A DNA stretch of 64,000 nt from Streptomyces rapamycinicus NRRL 5491 (GCF_024298965.1 NZ_CP085193.1:8308001-8372000), one strand, 5' to 3'. Shown: positions 25,103 through 34,225, counted from the first letter of the stretch. Notes: a model not told the origin generated them from the sequence alone. Program-made: numbers and translations.

Positions 25103-26632
25103 CTATGGGCGAGGGACTTCCTCTCCGCGGGTACGTTCGCGATGCGGGCTGAAGTTGCGTGGGTGGGCAGGGTTGAGGAACCACTTGCGGGCCGAGACGA
25201 GCCACCAGGTGCCGCAGAAGGCCATGACGATGCCCACTGCGATCGGCGCGTAGTTGAAGGTGTCCGCGGTGACCGGTGAGCTCTGCGGCAGCATGAACAG
25301 CACCGTGATCACCAGGACCCAGGCGACGGCGATCGTGCCCACGATGGTCGACCAGGAGCCGAGGTGCCAGGGCCCCCGCTCGAACCGGCTCCCCTGCCGC
25401 AGCCGCAGGAAGGTCGGGATGACGTAGGCGAGGTAGAGGCCGATGGTGGCGATGGAGGTGACCGCGGCGTAGGCGGTGTTGTTCCACAGGTAGGGCAGGC
25501 CGAGGGCGAAGGCGCCGCCGGTGGCGAGCCAGACGGCATTGGTGGGAGTCCGGCTGGCCGGGTTGAGTCTGTGCCACGTCTTGGAGAAGGGCAGCGCTCC
25601 GTCGCGGGAGAAGGCGTAGATCATCCGGGAGTTCGCAGTGACGGATGCCATGCCGCAGAAGAGTTGGGCGACGATGACGATGAGCAGCATCCACTTGCCG
25701 GCTGCCGAGCCGAGGGCGTCCATGAGGATCTGCGCCGGGGGCACTCCCGTGTCCGATTCGAGGGCACCGGTGTAGGACTGGATGGCGTAGGTGAAGCCGA
25801 AGAGGAGGACGAATCCGGCCGCGAGGGAGACGAGGATCGAGCGGACGATGCCCTTGGGCCCGGCGATGGAGGCGTCGATGGTCTCCTCAGTCATGTGGGC
25901 AGAGGCGTCGTAGCCGGTGAAGGTGTACTGCGCCATCAGCAGTCCGACGAGCACCACGTAGCCGCTGGAGCTGAAGCCGGTGTTGTTGACGAACTCGCCG
26001 AAGACGAACCGGGTCGACTGGTGGTGGTCAGGGATGAGCACCAGGGCGCCGCAGATAACAGCAACGCCGAGGATGTGCCACCAGATGGAGGCTTCGTTGA
26101 GGAGGGCGACAATGCGCACACCGAAGGTGTTCAGGACGCCGTGGAGGGCCAGGATGATCCCGAACAGCGAGATGGTGTGGCCCGGCGTGGCGGCGTAGCC
26201 GAATTGGAGATCGAGTAAGGCATTGAGGAAGTTGGCGGCACCGAAGTCGATGCCAGCAGTGACCGCGATCTGGCCGAGAGTGTTGAACCAGCCGGTGAAC
26301 CACGCCCACGCTGCTGCGGAGCGCTTGGGGGCCATGCGGTGCGCCCAGAAGTACAGACCGGCGCTGGTGGGGTAGGAGGAGCAGACCTCGGCCATCGACA
26401 GGCCGACGAAGAGCGTCATCAGGCCGACGAACAGCCAGCCCCACATGATCACTGCGGGTCCGCCGGTGTTCATGCCGTAGCCGTAGAGCGTCATGCAGCC
26501 GGACAGGATGGAGATGATCGTGAAGCTGACGCCGAAGTTGGCGCGGCCGGACATCGAGCGGGACAGCGTCTGCTGGTAGCCGAGCTGCTTGAGGCGTTCC
26601 TCGTCGGAGACACGGGAGACATCAAGAGGCAC
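25103..26632 (-). CDS. Amino-acid permease (APC superfamily)
   Basis: A 509-residue integral membrane transporter with about 12 hydrophobic segments. FGVSFTIISILSGCMTLYGYG with GGPAVIMWGW forms helix 1 and the loop that binds the substrate carboxylate, and FTGYDASAHMTEET is the helix-6 signature of GABA/choline-type permeases of the BAT1/UGA4 branch. It should import an amino acid or amine by proton symport. GTG 26632 is preceded by AAGGGCGG; the longer upstream frame overlaps the TPR gene and lacks membrane-protein character. It begins 43 bp after the TPR gene and is probably cotranscribed. Confidence 0.92.
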   Translation of the reverse strand: MPLDVSRVSDEERLKQLGYQQTLSRSMSGRANFGVSFTIISILSGCMTLYGYGMNTGGPAVIMWGWLFVGLMTLFVGLSMAEVCSSYPTSAGLYFWAHRMAPKRSAAAWAWFTGWFNTLGQIAVTAGIDFGAANFLNALLDLQFGYAATPGHTISLFGIILALHGVLNTFGVRIVALLNEASIWWHILGVAVICGALVLIPDHHQSTRFVFGEFVNNTGFSSSGYVVLVGLLMAQYTFTGYDASAHMTEETIDASIAGPKGIVRSILVSLAAGFVLLFGFTYAIQSYTGALESDTGVPPAQILMDALGSAAGKWMLLIVIVAQLFCGMASVTANSRMIYAFSRDGALPFSKTWHRLNPASRTPTNAVWLATGGAFALGLPYLWNNTAYAAVTSIATIGLYLAYVIPTFLRLRQGSRFERGPWHLGSWSTIVGTIAVAWVLVITVLFMLPQSSPVTADTFNYAPIAVGIVMAFCGTWWLVSARKWFLNPAHPRNFSPHRERTRGEEVPRP

Positions 26633-26675
26633 AGGTATTCCGCCCTTCTTGCGTCGGTCGGGTGGTTGTGGGTGC

Positions 26676-27620
26676 TCAGCGGTGTCGGCGCCGCGGTGGG
26701 CTGTAGGCCCAGGCGCGGTGCCGCAGGAACAGTTCGCGGGCCTGACCGCAGTAGGACCAGGGAACGTGCGTGGCGTACGGGCCGATGGCGTCGAACACCT
26801 CCAGGGCCTCGATGTGGCGGTTCGCGAACGACAGGGCGTGGGCGAGGTAGTTGGCGTCATCGGCGAAACACGCGTGCGGGCTCGGTGCGCGATAGCGCCA
26901 CCAGCGCTCCAGCACGCCGTCGATGTGCGGACAGTCGATCCAGGGGTGGATCGTCAGGCCGTAGGACCTCTGGTCCTGCTCCTGGCGGGCCCGGTGTGTT
27001 TCCGCCAGGACGACGAGTGGCAAGACCGCCAGGGGCAACCCATTGGGGGCAGTGGATGCCTGCTCCTCGGCCCACCAGGCCGCCTCTCCCGGTGCGCCGT
27101 GATAGCGAGGGAACAGGTAGGTGACCACCTCATGATGGGCTTCGCGGTTCCAGGGGTCGCGCTGCTTGATCTCCTCCCACACGAGGCTGAGTACCTTCCG
27201 GTCGGGAGCGTGGGTGCGCAGCAGCGCGAGCATGACCACCAGCGGTGCCACATCCTGCGGCCACACCTTCAGGGCGGCGCGGCAGGTGGACCAGGCATCC
27301 TCCATCAGCGCCCGGCCGGCACTGCGTCCGGCGATCATCGCGCGCAGGGCGTGCACGTTCGCGAGGAGAGCGAGGGCGTGATGTGAGCGTGGCTCGGCCT
27401 TCGCCCAGGTGTCGGCGAACCTGAGCCGCACCCCCACCTCGGCGAGGACCTGGAGACGGAAGATCCGGCGGTCCCAGTCCGCGCCCGTCGCGGCCAGCAG
27501 ATCCCGGGCGCCTTCCCATCGCCCCATCGCCGCGTCGTCCACCACGGACCGCAACGCTCCGTCGTCACGAGCCGGATGCGGATTGAGAGGCGCGCTCTGT
27601 GTCTGTCCACGTCGTGCCAT
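26676..27620 (-). CDS. Hypothetical helical-repeat (TPR-like) protein
   Basis: A 314-residue soluble protein made of helical pairs reminiscent of tetratricopeptide repeats (RWEGARDLLAATG, HALALLANVHALRAM, AWSTCRAALKVWPQD, and HIEALEVFDAIGPYA). Several Trp-rich stretches (WIDCPHIDGVLERWWRYR) are unusual. I do not recognise a family with a known function. ATG 27620 overlaps the stop of the small upstream gene (TGATG), so the two are coupled. Position before a permease and glycosyltransferase suggests a shared unit. Confidence 0.65.
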   Translation of the reverse strand: MARRGQTQSAPLNPHPARDDGALRSVVDDAAMGRWEGARDLLAATGADWDRRIFRLQVLAEVGVRLRFADTWAKAEPRSHHALALLANVHALRAMIAGRSAGRALMEDAWSTCRAALKVWPQDVAPLVVMLALLRTHAPDRKVLSLVWEEIKQRDPWNREAHHEVVTYLFPRYHGAPGEAAWWAEEQASTAPNGLPLAVLPLVVLAETHRARQEQDQRSYGLTIHPWIDCPHIDGVLERWWRYRAPSPHACFADDANYLAHALSFANRHIEALEVFDAIGPYATHVPWSYCGQARELFLRHRAWAYSPPRRRHR

Positions 27621-27769
27621 CACTCGGCCCGCCAGATCATCCGCGGTTCGCCGTGCCAGAAGCCAAAGGACGTGTACAGGACCTCGCGCTCGGGGTAGGT
27701 CAGTGAGAGCTGACGTATCCGTACCAGCTCTCTGGCCTCGGCAACCATCGCCCGCCGCGTGGGCACCAT
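27620..27769 (-). CDS. Small 49-residue conserved-looking protein, coupled to TPR gene
   Basis: A 49-residue frame reading MVPTRRAMVAEARELVRIRQ, then LSLTYPEREVLYTSFGFWHG and EPRMIWRAE. It has good third-position GC, an AGGAGGA-like ribosome-binding sequence about 9 nt upstream (GGGGGAGGATTCGCTGTG), and its TGA overlaps the next ATG. These three signs together make it a probable gene despite its size. It is charged and soluble, with no recognised family. Confidence 0.6.
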   Translation of the reverse strand: MVPTRRAMVAEARELVRIRQLSLTYPEREVLYTSFGFWHGEPRMIWRAE

Positions 27770-28128
27770 CACAGCGAATCCTCCCCCTTATGGGCGTGGG
27801 TTATGGCCGCTAGGCGATAGCGCAAAGAAACCGCAGATGCGGCGGCCACAATGAAGGCCGAGTACCAGAAGAGAGAGAGGAAGGCCATCAGAACCTCGAA
27901 CGCAACGGATAGGGAGAGGATTGAGAAGGCCGTCGGGACGCTGCGGGGCTTCGGGACGGGGGAGCCGAAGACCCTAATTCGCAGATCGCCCCGACGGCCG
28001 GTCCAGATACTTGCGCAGTGGCGTCATGCTGAGCAAGCGAGGAGCGGTGGATATCGGGTGTTAGGTGAGTCCTCAGAGGATTTCTTGGGCGGCTTCACGG
28101 TCCGGCTGCCGAGATTCAGAGGAAGGTT
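27770..28128. other. Intergenic region with nested inverted repeats
   Basis: No convincing gene. GGCCGTCGGG (27928-27937) is perfectly complementary to CCCGACGGCC (27990-27999), and inside this pair CTTCGG (27949-27954) matches CCGAAG (27965-27970). On the minus strand this would form a branched hairpin between the methyltransferase stop and the 49-residue gene, as terminator, attenuator or small RNA. A purine-rich plus-strand stretch (27865-27935) has an open frame but no recognisable protein. Confidence 0.45.
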
Positions 28129-29136
28129 TCACAGATGCTTCTGCGGGTCTGGAAGTTGTTCCTGCCTAGGGTTGGTCATTTGAGGTAGGTCCCGTGGCCC
28201 ATTCGTGGTGACCTTTTGGCCGATCCCGCCGTACAGCCATACACGCTTGAGTTCCTCGTCGTCGACCGCGTCGTCGGGATTCCAAAGTGGAACCTGCACT
28301 AGCCCAGGCTCGATCAGAGTGAACCCCGAGAACAGGGCCTCGATCTCTTGATGCGAACGCATCGTGACGCCAGCGGTGGCCTGGTACTCGTCATACACGG
28401 CCGCACCGAGAGCAGCCTTGTCACGTTGAAGGTCACCAGTGACATGCGACAGGGCCAGGAAACTTCTGGGAGGCAATCCATTTCTGAGGGTGGCGATAAT
28501 GTTGGCGATGTCCTCCTCGTCCGCAATGAAATGCGCGATCGCGGACAGCACGAGCGCGATGGGTTGCCCCCAGTCAAAGATCTCCTGTGACTGCGCCATG
28601 CGGAGGATTCCTTGCGGGTCCCGCAGATCACCCAAAGCATAGTCGACCTGATTAGGCTTGGTACCCACAAGTAGCGCTTGCGCGTAGGTGAGCACGATCG
28701 GATCGTTGTCGATGTAGAGGACCCGAGCATCACTGGCTACTGATTGTGCTACCTGGTGGAGATTGGGTTCGGTGGGGAGACCGGTTCCCAGATCGAGAAA
28801 CTGACGGACCCCCATATCTGCCAGATGGCACACCGCCCGTCTCATCCACGCGCGGTTGGCTCGCGCGCTATCGATGGCCTCCGGTACTCGCCGGACCACT
28901 TCCTCGGCTGCAATTCGGTCGACGTGGTAATGGTTCTTCCCGCCGAGAAAGTAGTCGTACATCCGTGCCGGGTGCGGCCTATCGGTGCGCACATCCGCAG
29001 CGGCCCAGCCGACCTCCCCGCAAACCCGGCTCCCCCAATGGCCTGCTACTGCGGACGGCCAGTCAGGTTCCTGCGTGCTCGAACCCACAACGGACGGTAC
29101 TCTCCTGGTTCGGGGCTCGTCAGGACAGCTAGTCAT
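28129..29136 (-). CDS. DUF574-family SAM-dependent methyltransferase
   Basis: A 335-residue protein of the actinobacterial DUF574/Methyltransf_19 family: HPARMYDYFLGGKNHYHVDR is the family's N-terminal hallmark, QFLDLGTGLPTEPNLHQVA the SAM-binding loop, and VLYIDNDPIVLTYA the ribose-binding strand. These proteins are abundant in Streptomyces, often beside Zn-ribbon or XRE regulators, and their substrates are mostly unknown. I place the start at ATG 29136, giving about 70 residues before the hallmark; ATG 29151 is also possible. It is divergent from the XRE-TPR gene at 29364. Confidence 0.9.
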   Translation of the reverse strand: MTSCPDEPRTRRVPSVVGSSTQEPDWPSAVAGHWGSRVCGEVGWAAADVRTDRPHPARMYDYFLGGKNHYHVDRIAAEEVVRRVPEAIDSARANRAWMRRAVCHLADMGVRQFLDLGTGLPTEPNLHQVAQSVASDARVLYIDNDPIVLTYAQALLVGTKPNQVDYALGDLRDPQGILRMAQSQEIFDWGQPIALVLSAIAHFIADEEDIANIIATLRNGLPPRSFLALSHVTGDLQRDKAALGAAVYDEYQATAGVTMRSHQEIEALFSGFTLIEPGLVQVPLWNPDDAVDDEELKRVWLYGGIGQKVTTNGPRDLPQMTNPRQEQLPDPQKHL

Positions 29137-29363
29137 GAGAAGTGGCTCCATGTTGCTCAGCGGCATGGGATGCACGGTGAAGTCGGCGGGTCGGGCCAGC
29201 CGAGGTACCCGGCTGTGACCGGCGCAGCGCTCACCCGTAAGGAGTGAGCGGTCGCCAGTCACGAGGCCCAACTCAACGATGAGGCTGAAGTCGCCCATTG
29301 CGTATGAGCGTTTATGACAGAGTCGGTTAAGGTCAGTAGCAGCCACGCAAGGACGAGGCAGGG

Positions 29364-30701
29364 ATGGACATGCGCGGGGCCAGCTCCCGGAGCTGCTCGG
29401 GGTGCGGCACAGACCTCAGTCGCTACAACCCATCTGGGCTGTGCGCCAGTTGTAGGCGGTCTTCGCCCAAGCTGTCTGCGAACTTCTGGGCCAGTGATGC
29501 CATGCGCGAAGCCCTGGGCCGCTGGGACGTCGGTGCTCTGGTCCTCGCCTATCGGAGACATACGGGCGTTTCCCAATCTGCTGTCGCTGCCCTTGTCAGC
29601 ATCGACCAGTCAGAGGTAAGCCGTCTGGAGCGGGGCCGTAAGACAGTCCGTGACCGGCGGCAGGTGATGACCTGGACGCGGGCTCTGGGTGTACCTGACG
29701 CCATGGTTCCGGATCTCCCGATTGGCGAGGCAATCAGGGGCCCGGAATCGGTAATCGTCTCCCTGGCGGGGCCACATGCATATGCGATTAACGCGCCGGT
29801 CCCTTCAGTCAATCTAGAGGATCTAGACCTCCTTGTCATAGAATTACAGCAGCAGGACAACCAATTTGGAGGAGATGCGCTCATCGCCGCGGCTGAGCGC
29901 CGGCTACATGAAATTGTGACAGTGCTGTCAGCCGGCGGTACAGTGCATGAGAAGCCTCTCCAAAATGCCGTAGCCCAACTGGCGCAGATGGTGGGATGGT
30001 TATCGCTGGATGCCGGTCGGCCGGCCGAATCCCGTAGGAATCTCACCACGGCTCTGTACGCTGCCCACATAAGCGAGGACCCTGGTCTCGCCAGCAGCGT
30101 TCTTGGGTATATGAGTCTGACAGCTCTCTACCATGGGAGCCCTGTCGAGGCACTCGCACTGGCTCGAACTGCCTATGATTCCAGTTCTGCTACGGGGCGA
30201 ACGGGCGCGATGCTCGCCACTCGTATGGCTCGCGCTCTCGCTGAGAACGGCCAAAAGGCCGAGACGCGGGCAATGCTCCGTGTTGCGGAAGGTGCTTTCG
30301 GCCGTACAGGGGCACAGCCCGATTCACCTGTGTGGCTGGCCTATTTCGATGAAGGGGAACTATTGGCGCAGCAAGGAACCTGTTTGATGAAGAGTGGCGC
30401 TCTCGAAGAAGCGCGTGCCTGTTTGGGCGGTGCCCTTGAGTATCTACGCGCGAGTGGGACACAGAATCTTCGCGACCAAGTTCACTACCTGATCCGACTG
30501 GCAGATATCGGGTTAATGGCCGGTGACCTCGACGAATCCTGTGCTCAGGCCGCACGAGCCCTCACTCTCAATGAGCAGATTTCCTCGACGCGGATGACGA
30601 AGAACATCACCGACTTCATGGCAAAGCTGCGGCTGCACGGATCTACGCGGCCTGTTCAGCAGTTGCTTGGCAGGGTCGCAGAGTCAGGGATCACTCGCTG
30701 A
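29364..30701 (+). CDS. Zn-ribbon XRE regulator with TPR-like C-terminus
   Basis: A 445-residue regulator. CSGCGTDLSRYNPSGLCASC forms a small zinc ribbon near residues 11-30, followed by an XRE helix-turn-helix (SQSAVAALVSIDQSEVSRLERG, roughly residues 70-95) and then helical repeats characteristic of ligand- or peptide-responsive XRE-TPR regulators (AGRPAESRRNLTTALYAA; LGYMSLTALYHGSPVEALAL; SGALEEARACLGGALEYL). Divergent from the DUF574 methyltransferase, which fits the common Streptomyces pairing. It overlaps the convergent HAD gene by 11 bp. Its first 110 residues are homologous to those of the XRE-asparaginase at 7481. Confidence 0.9.
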   Translation: MDMRGASSRSCSGCGTDLSRYNPSGLCASCRRSSPKLSANFWASDAMREALGRWDVGALVLAYRRHTGVSQSAVAALVSIDQSEVSRLERGRKTVRDRRQVMTWTRALGVPDAMVPDLPIGEAIRGPESVIVSLAGPHAYAINAPVPSVNLEDLDLLVIELQQQDNQFGGDALIAAAERRLHEIVTVLSAGGTVHEKPLQNAVAQLAQMVGWLSLDAGRPAESRRNLTTALYAAHISEDPGLASSVLGYMSLTALYHGSPVEALALARTAYDSSSATGRTGAMLATRMARALAENGQKAETRAMLRVAEGAFGRTGAQPDSPVWLAYFDEGELLAQQGTCLMKSGALEEARACLGGALEYLRASGTQNLRDQVHYLIRLADIGLMAGDLDESCAQAARALTLNEQISSTRMTKNITDFMAKLRLHGSTRPVQQLLGRVAESGITR

Positions 30702-31440
30702 GTTTCGTCAGCGATCCGCTGGCTTCACCGGCATTGGCACCCAGGACTGCGTCAAGCACCGCTTGGGTGTCTGCAAGGTCAGGAAGAACTATGTCCGCTC
30801 CTCCGCGGTGAAGTTCATCAGCCGACACCGACCCGGTCGCTACGGCGACAACTCGCGCATCTCCTGCCTTAGCGGTCGCGATGTCCATCAAGGTGTCGCC
30901 CACTATCACGGTCTCAGTAGCGGAAAAGTCCCGACGGTAGTGCAGTTGGGCGCGTTTCCAGGCGGAGGGCAGCAGTGCCACCCGCTCCTCAGCGTCATCC
31001 CCGTAGGCCCCAGCGTCTAGATCGAGATGCTCACCCAGCCCGAAGACGCTCAGCTTGAGCTCGGCGAGAATTCGCATGTTCCCGGTAAGGACCGATTGCC
31101 GAACACCGGGTACTCGGCTCAAGGTGCCGAGTGCTTCTGGAACCCCTGGCAGAACGTGGCCGCGGACAGCTAGTAGGTCTGCTCGTGCCTCAAGCTCCTC
31201 AGCAACAGCCGTGATGAAGGTGGTGAGGGTGCCCGGGTCTGGATCGATGTCGTGCAGACGGAGGGTCTCCGAGGCGATGAGCAGATCCGTTTTACCTGTC
31301 ATGTCGGCCATGCGTGACATGGGGCGCCCCGTCACTCGGGTGAAGGCGCTTCTGTAGGCGTCACGGCTCACTCCGCCGCCGTCGAGCAAGGTGTGGTCGA
31401 TGTCCCAGAGGATCAGGCGTGCGCACTCGTCGAACTGCAT
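30691..31440 (-). CDS. HAD-family hydrolase, paralogue of the 3740 gene
   Basis: A 249-residue HAD phosphatase with motif I LILWDIDHTLLDGGG, motif II SVLTGNM, and motif IV TVIVGDTLMDIATA. It shares its first motif, the GVSRDAYRSAF cap start, the (T/R)GKTDLLIA stretch and the AGAYGDDAEERVAL segment with the HAD at 3740-4432, so the two are paralogues. ATG 31440 follows a GGTGGCGG stretch; ATG 31452 would add four residues. The last codons extend past the conserved fold into GEASGSLTKLSE. Convergent with the XRE-TPR gene. Confidence 0.88.
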   Translation of the reverse strand: MQFDECARLILWDIDHTLLDGGGVSRDAYRSAFTRVTGRPMSRMADMTGKTDLLIASETLRLHDIDPDPGTLTTFITAVAEELEARADLLAVRGHVLPGVPEALGTLSRVPGVRQSVLTGNMRILAELKLSVFGLGEHLDLDAGAYGDDAEERVALLPSAWKRAQLHYRRDFSATETVIVGDTLMDIATAKAGDARVVAVATGSVSADELHRGGADIVLPDLADTQAVLDAVLGANAGEASGSLTKLSE

Positions 31441-31650
31441 ACCGCCACCCATGCGTCGTTGGCCACCAGGTCAAGTGCAGGCTACCCATACCGTCCAGCA
31501 CGCATGGGAGACGCCTTCATCGACGAGATCCAAACTCAGAGTCTTTTCCGCCGCGACGCCGACCCTGTGGCCATCAGGACTGTCGAATCGGCCCTTGCCC
31601 GGGAGACCCTTCGCGGAGCGCGCTCGCCGACGCTTGCGACGGCTGTGGCG

Positions 31651-32739
31651 TCAACTGCTGGAGCGGTCTGCTTGGAAGGGCAGGCGCTCAAGGCGTTGTG
31701 CCGTGTAGGAGGCCGTATAACCGGCGAAGAGGTGATACAGGAGGGGAGAGAACTCCTCTCGCACCGCGCCGTGCACTGGCAGGACCGCATCGGCGTACGC
31801 GATCAGGTCTGTTTCGTTTCGGTCGACGACGGCGATGACATGCCGTCCGAGCCGGGATGCCTGCTCCGCGAGTCGCGCGGCTCGCTGCTGGGAACGTCCT
31901 GGTGGGGCGATGACGAACACGGGCATGTCGACCGGGTAGGCGAACCGCTCCACGTGGCTCCACTCCTCCAGGTCCTGGCCCGCCGCGAAAACTCCCGCCG
32001 CTTCGGCCAGTTTCGCCGCGCCGTACTGTGCCGTCCCATGATTCGGGCCGCTTCCCACCATGGCCACCACCGGCGCTTCGGCGATCACCTCGGCAAGCCG
32101 CGCACATCGCTCTTTGATGGCTTTGGTGGTCGCGTCCATGGTGCCGGCGAGCTCGGCGAGTTCCCGGCGCAGGCCGGCCGCCGCTGCTTCAGAGGAGTCG
32201 GCTCGGCGGGCTTCGGCCAGTTGGAGGGCGATGAGCAGCATGCCCAAGACGCTGGCCTGGTAAGTGCGGATCCCGGGCGAGCGCTCGGGGTGCTCCAGGT
32301 CGACCAGGAGGAAGCGGTCGGCCGCCCGGGTGACGGCGCTGCCGGGAGTGCCGGTCAGGGCCACGGTGAGCGCGCCGTCGGCCTTGGCGCGCTCGATGGC
32401 CTGGACGACTCCCTTGGTGCCGCCCGAGGCGGATGTGGCGATGACCAGGGTGCGGCCTTCACCGGTGCGGCGGCCGAGGGGAGGGCTGTAGCGGAGGAAT
32501 CGCCATGCGCTCAGCGGCTCACAGGTGACCTCGGCGAAGGTCTCGAAGGCCATCTCCGCGGCGCAGGCGGCGTGGTGGGAGTCCCCGTTCCCGGTGAGGA
32601 TCACCGTGTCGATCGATTCCCACTCGGCAGGGGAGAGCAGCGTGCTGACCCGGTTGGTGAACAGGTCCGTGCGGGTGCGCAGGTCGGTGGACAGGGCTTC
32701 GACCTGCCGGACCATGACCTCGGGCTGAATGGGCTCCAT
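31651..32739 (-). CDS. SIS-domain sugar isomerase-like protein
   Basis: A 362-residue protein with two SIS (sugar isomerase) domains like the C-terminal half of GlmS and the FrlB/AgaS deglycases. Domain 1 has TVILTGNGDSHHAACAAEM and LVIATSASGGTKGVVQAIE with VALTGTPGSAV; domain 2 has VVAMVGSGPNHGTAQYGAAK and VFVIAPPGRSQQRAARL. No glutaminase domain is attached. Such proteins isomerise or deglycate phospho-sugars or fructosamine phosphates. AAGGA precedes the ATG at 32739. It follows the BtpA gene by 47 bp and is probably cotranscribed. Confidence 0.88.
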   Translation of the reverse strand: MEPIQPEVMVRQVEALSTDLRTRTDLFTNRVSTLLSPAEWESIDTVILTGNGDSHHAACAAEMAFETFAEVTCEPLSAWRFLRYSPPLGRRTGEGRTLVIATSASGGTKGVVQAIERAKADGALTVALTGTPGSAVTRAADRFLLVDLEHPERSPGIRTYQASVLGMLLIALQLAEARRADSSEAAAAGLRRELAELAGTMDATTKAIKERCARLAEVIAEAPVVAMVGSGPNHGTAQYGAAKLAEAAGVFAAGQDLEEWSHVERFAYPVDMPVFVIAPPGRSQQRAARLAEQASRLGRHVIAVVDRNETDLIAYADAVLPVHGAVREEFSPLLYHLFAGYTASYTAQRLERLPFQADRSSS

Positions 32740-32786
32740 GGCCCCGCGTCCTTCCTCTCGCCGCGGGTGGTGGCCGGCACCGGGTA

Positions 32787-33593
32787 TCACCGCTCCAGCG
32801 CTCGCACGATGTCGACGTACCGTTTCACTCGGTCGACATCGATCTGTCCGCCCCAGCCCCCGCGCTCCAGGCATGTGCCCACGAACGCGCCGTCTGCCGC
32901 CGCCATCAGTCGGGCGGCGTTGTCGTGGTTGGTGTGTCCGGCCATGAAGACCGGAACGTCGGGAACGGCTCGGCGTACCGAAGCGATCATCTCCAGCGCG
33001 GTGTTCTCGTCCGGATGGCACAGCGATACGGCGTCGGCGCCCACGTAGCGCGCTGCCCGCGCGACCTCCGCGGTGGTCTTCTCCTCGCCGAACCACCGGA
33101 AGTGCATGGAGTCCACTTCGGCGATGACCTTGATGCCCATGGCGCCAATCTTGCCGCGGTACTCCATCACACCGAGGGGATCGGCTTGCACCATGCCATG
33201 GGTGGTGAGCGTCGCCCCGACGACCGCCCCGGCCCGGATATAGGTGCCACCGGCTACTTTCGCCACCGCCAGCGAGGCCTTGAGCGCGTTGCGCATCAAC
33301 TGCACACCGACCTGGAACTCCGGTCCGGTGGCCTGTACCACGGCACGGACGATCAAGCTCATGGCGGCTGTCCGGGCGGGATCCGACTCGTCTTCGACGC
33401 TGTAGACCCGGTCGACGGTCTGTATCAGACATCCGTCGGCGCCACCTTCGTGGAGAGCCCTGGCCGAACTCACCGCGGTCTCCAGGATTTTCTCCAGGCT
33501 GCCCTCTTCGTAAAACGGCGTGCCGGGCAATGGCCGCAGATGGACCATGCCCAGTACGGACTTCCGCGTGCCGAGCATGGTGAACTCGGGCAT
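32787..33593 (-). CDS. BtpA/SgcQ family TIM-barrel protein
   Basis: A 268-residue protein of the BtpA/SgcQ family: VLGMVHLRPLPGTPFYEE at the N-terminus, then GADGCLIQ, FQVGVQLMRNALKASLAVA, AEVDSMHFRWFGEEKT and PVFMAGHTNHDNAARLM, matching a (beta/alpha)8 barrel. BtpA was first described in photosystem I assembly in cyanobacteria; SgcQ-type members occur in sugar operons in other bacteria and have no firm activity. GGGAGGGACC lies just before ATG 33593. It pairs with a SIS gene, so a role in sugar-phosphate metabolism is the simplest guess. No transporter is nearby. Confidence 0.85.
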   Translation of the reverse strand: MPEFTMLGTRKSVLGMVHLRPLPGTPFYEEGSLEKILETAVSSARALHEGGADGCLIQTVDRVYSVEDESDPARTAAMSLIVRAVVQATGPEFQVGVQLMRNALKASLAVAKVAGGTYIRAGAVVGATLTTHGMVQADPLGVMEYRGKIGAMGIKVIAEVDSMHFRWFGEEKTTAEVARAARYVGADAVSLCHPDENTALEMIASVRRAVPDVPVFMAGHTNHDNAARLMAAADGAFVGTCLERGGWGGQIDVDRVKRYVDIVRALER

Positions 33594-33787
33594 AGGTCCC
33601 TCCCGCACAGTTGACTCGATCAACCGGCAAGTCCGGCCCTGCGTGGCAGGTCCGGTGTCGCGGCGGCGCCGCGAACTTGTCCCCTGCGGCTGCTGGGGAG
33701 GTCTCCCCGCGAATCTTCCCCGTCAACCCTCATCACCCGCGGGCCCGCCATTACTGGCCGAAAACTCGGGCGACGTCGCGGGACGAG

Positions 33788-34225
33788 TCAGTCGGCCATG
33801 TCCTGGGCTGTGTATCCCAAGAGGCCGATCTTGAACAATGGGGCCAGCATCTGTTCGAGATACCACGGCAGGTCCGTCATCTCCTCGGCCACCGTGTGAG
33901 ACTTCCTGTTGATTGACGGTGTGAAAGATGCCTCCCTTCTTCCAGGGAAGAGGAGAAGCAAGCCTCCGGTCTCAGCTCCCGGGTGGTACACGGAAACCCC
34001 GATACTCTGCTGCTCACGTTCGGATGAGTCAAGAGTGCCGATGATCTGTCCAAGCGTTTCTGGTGGCGCGCTCGACCAGTCCAGGTCGCCGTCCTCATCC
34101 TGGATGGCGTACGAGATCCCGCGAGGCTCGGCCGGTGACCATCCGGACTCCGACAAGGCACGCACGATGAGGGAAGCCGTGACCGGCGCCTGGAATGTGA
34201 AGTCGATGTCTGCCGTTCGGGACAT
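33788..34225 (-). CDS. Putative immunity protein for the adjacent toxin
   Basis: A 145-residue acidic soluble protein of no family I recognise. It begins with the codon right after the stop of the upstream toxin gene (TAG then ATG, no gap). Small acidic proteins placed immediately after a polymorphic toxin's C-terminal tip usually neutralise that tip, and immunity is inferred from this position. It has strand-rich stretches (QSIGVSVYHPG, GGLLLLFPGR) and an acidic surface (AIQDEDGDLDW) that could mimic nucleic acid. Nothing catalytic is visible. Confidence 0.55.
   Translation of the reverse strand: MSRTADIDFTFQAPVTASLIVRALSESGWSPAEPRGISYAIQDEDGDLDWSSAPPETLGQIIGTLDSSEREQQSIGVSVYHPGAETGGLLLLFPGRREASFTPSINRKSHTVAEEMTDLPWYLEQMLAPLFKIGLLGYTAQDMAD

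Noticed and set aside
27851..28183. 110-codon plus-strand frame in the intergenic region
   Set aside because: Low-complexity Arg/Lys-rich start, no ribosome-binding site, overlaps the methyltransferase end and the nested inverted repeats.
32925..33614. 229-codon plus-strand frame opposite the BtpA gene
   Set aside because: It is antisense to a gene with clear family motifs; high GC creates long open antisense frames, as also seen opposite the permease and Tad genes.
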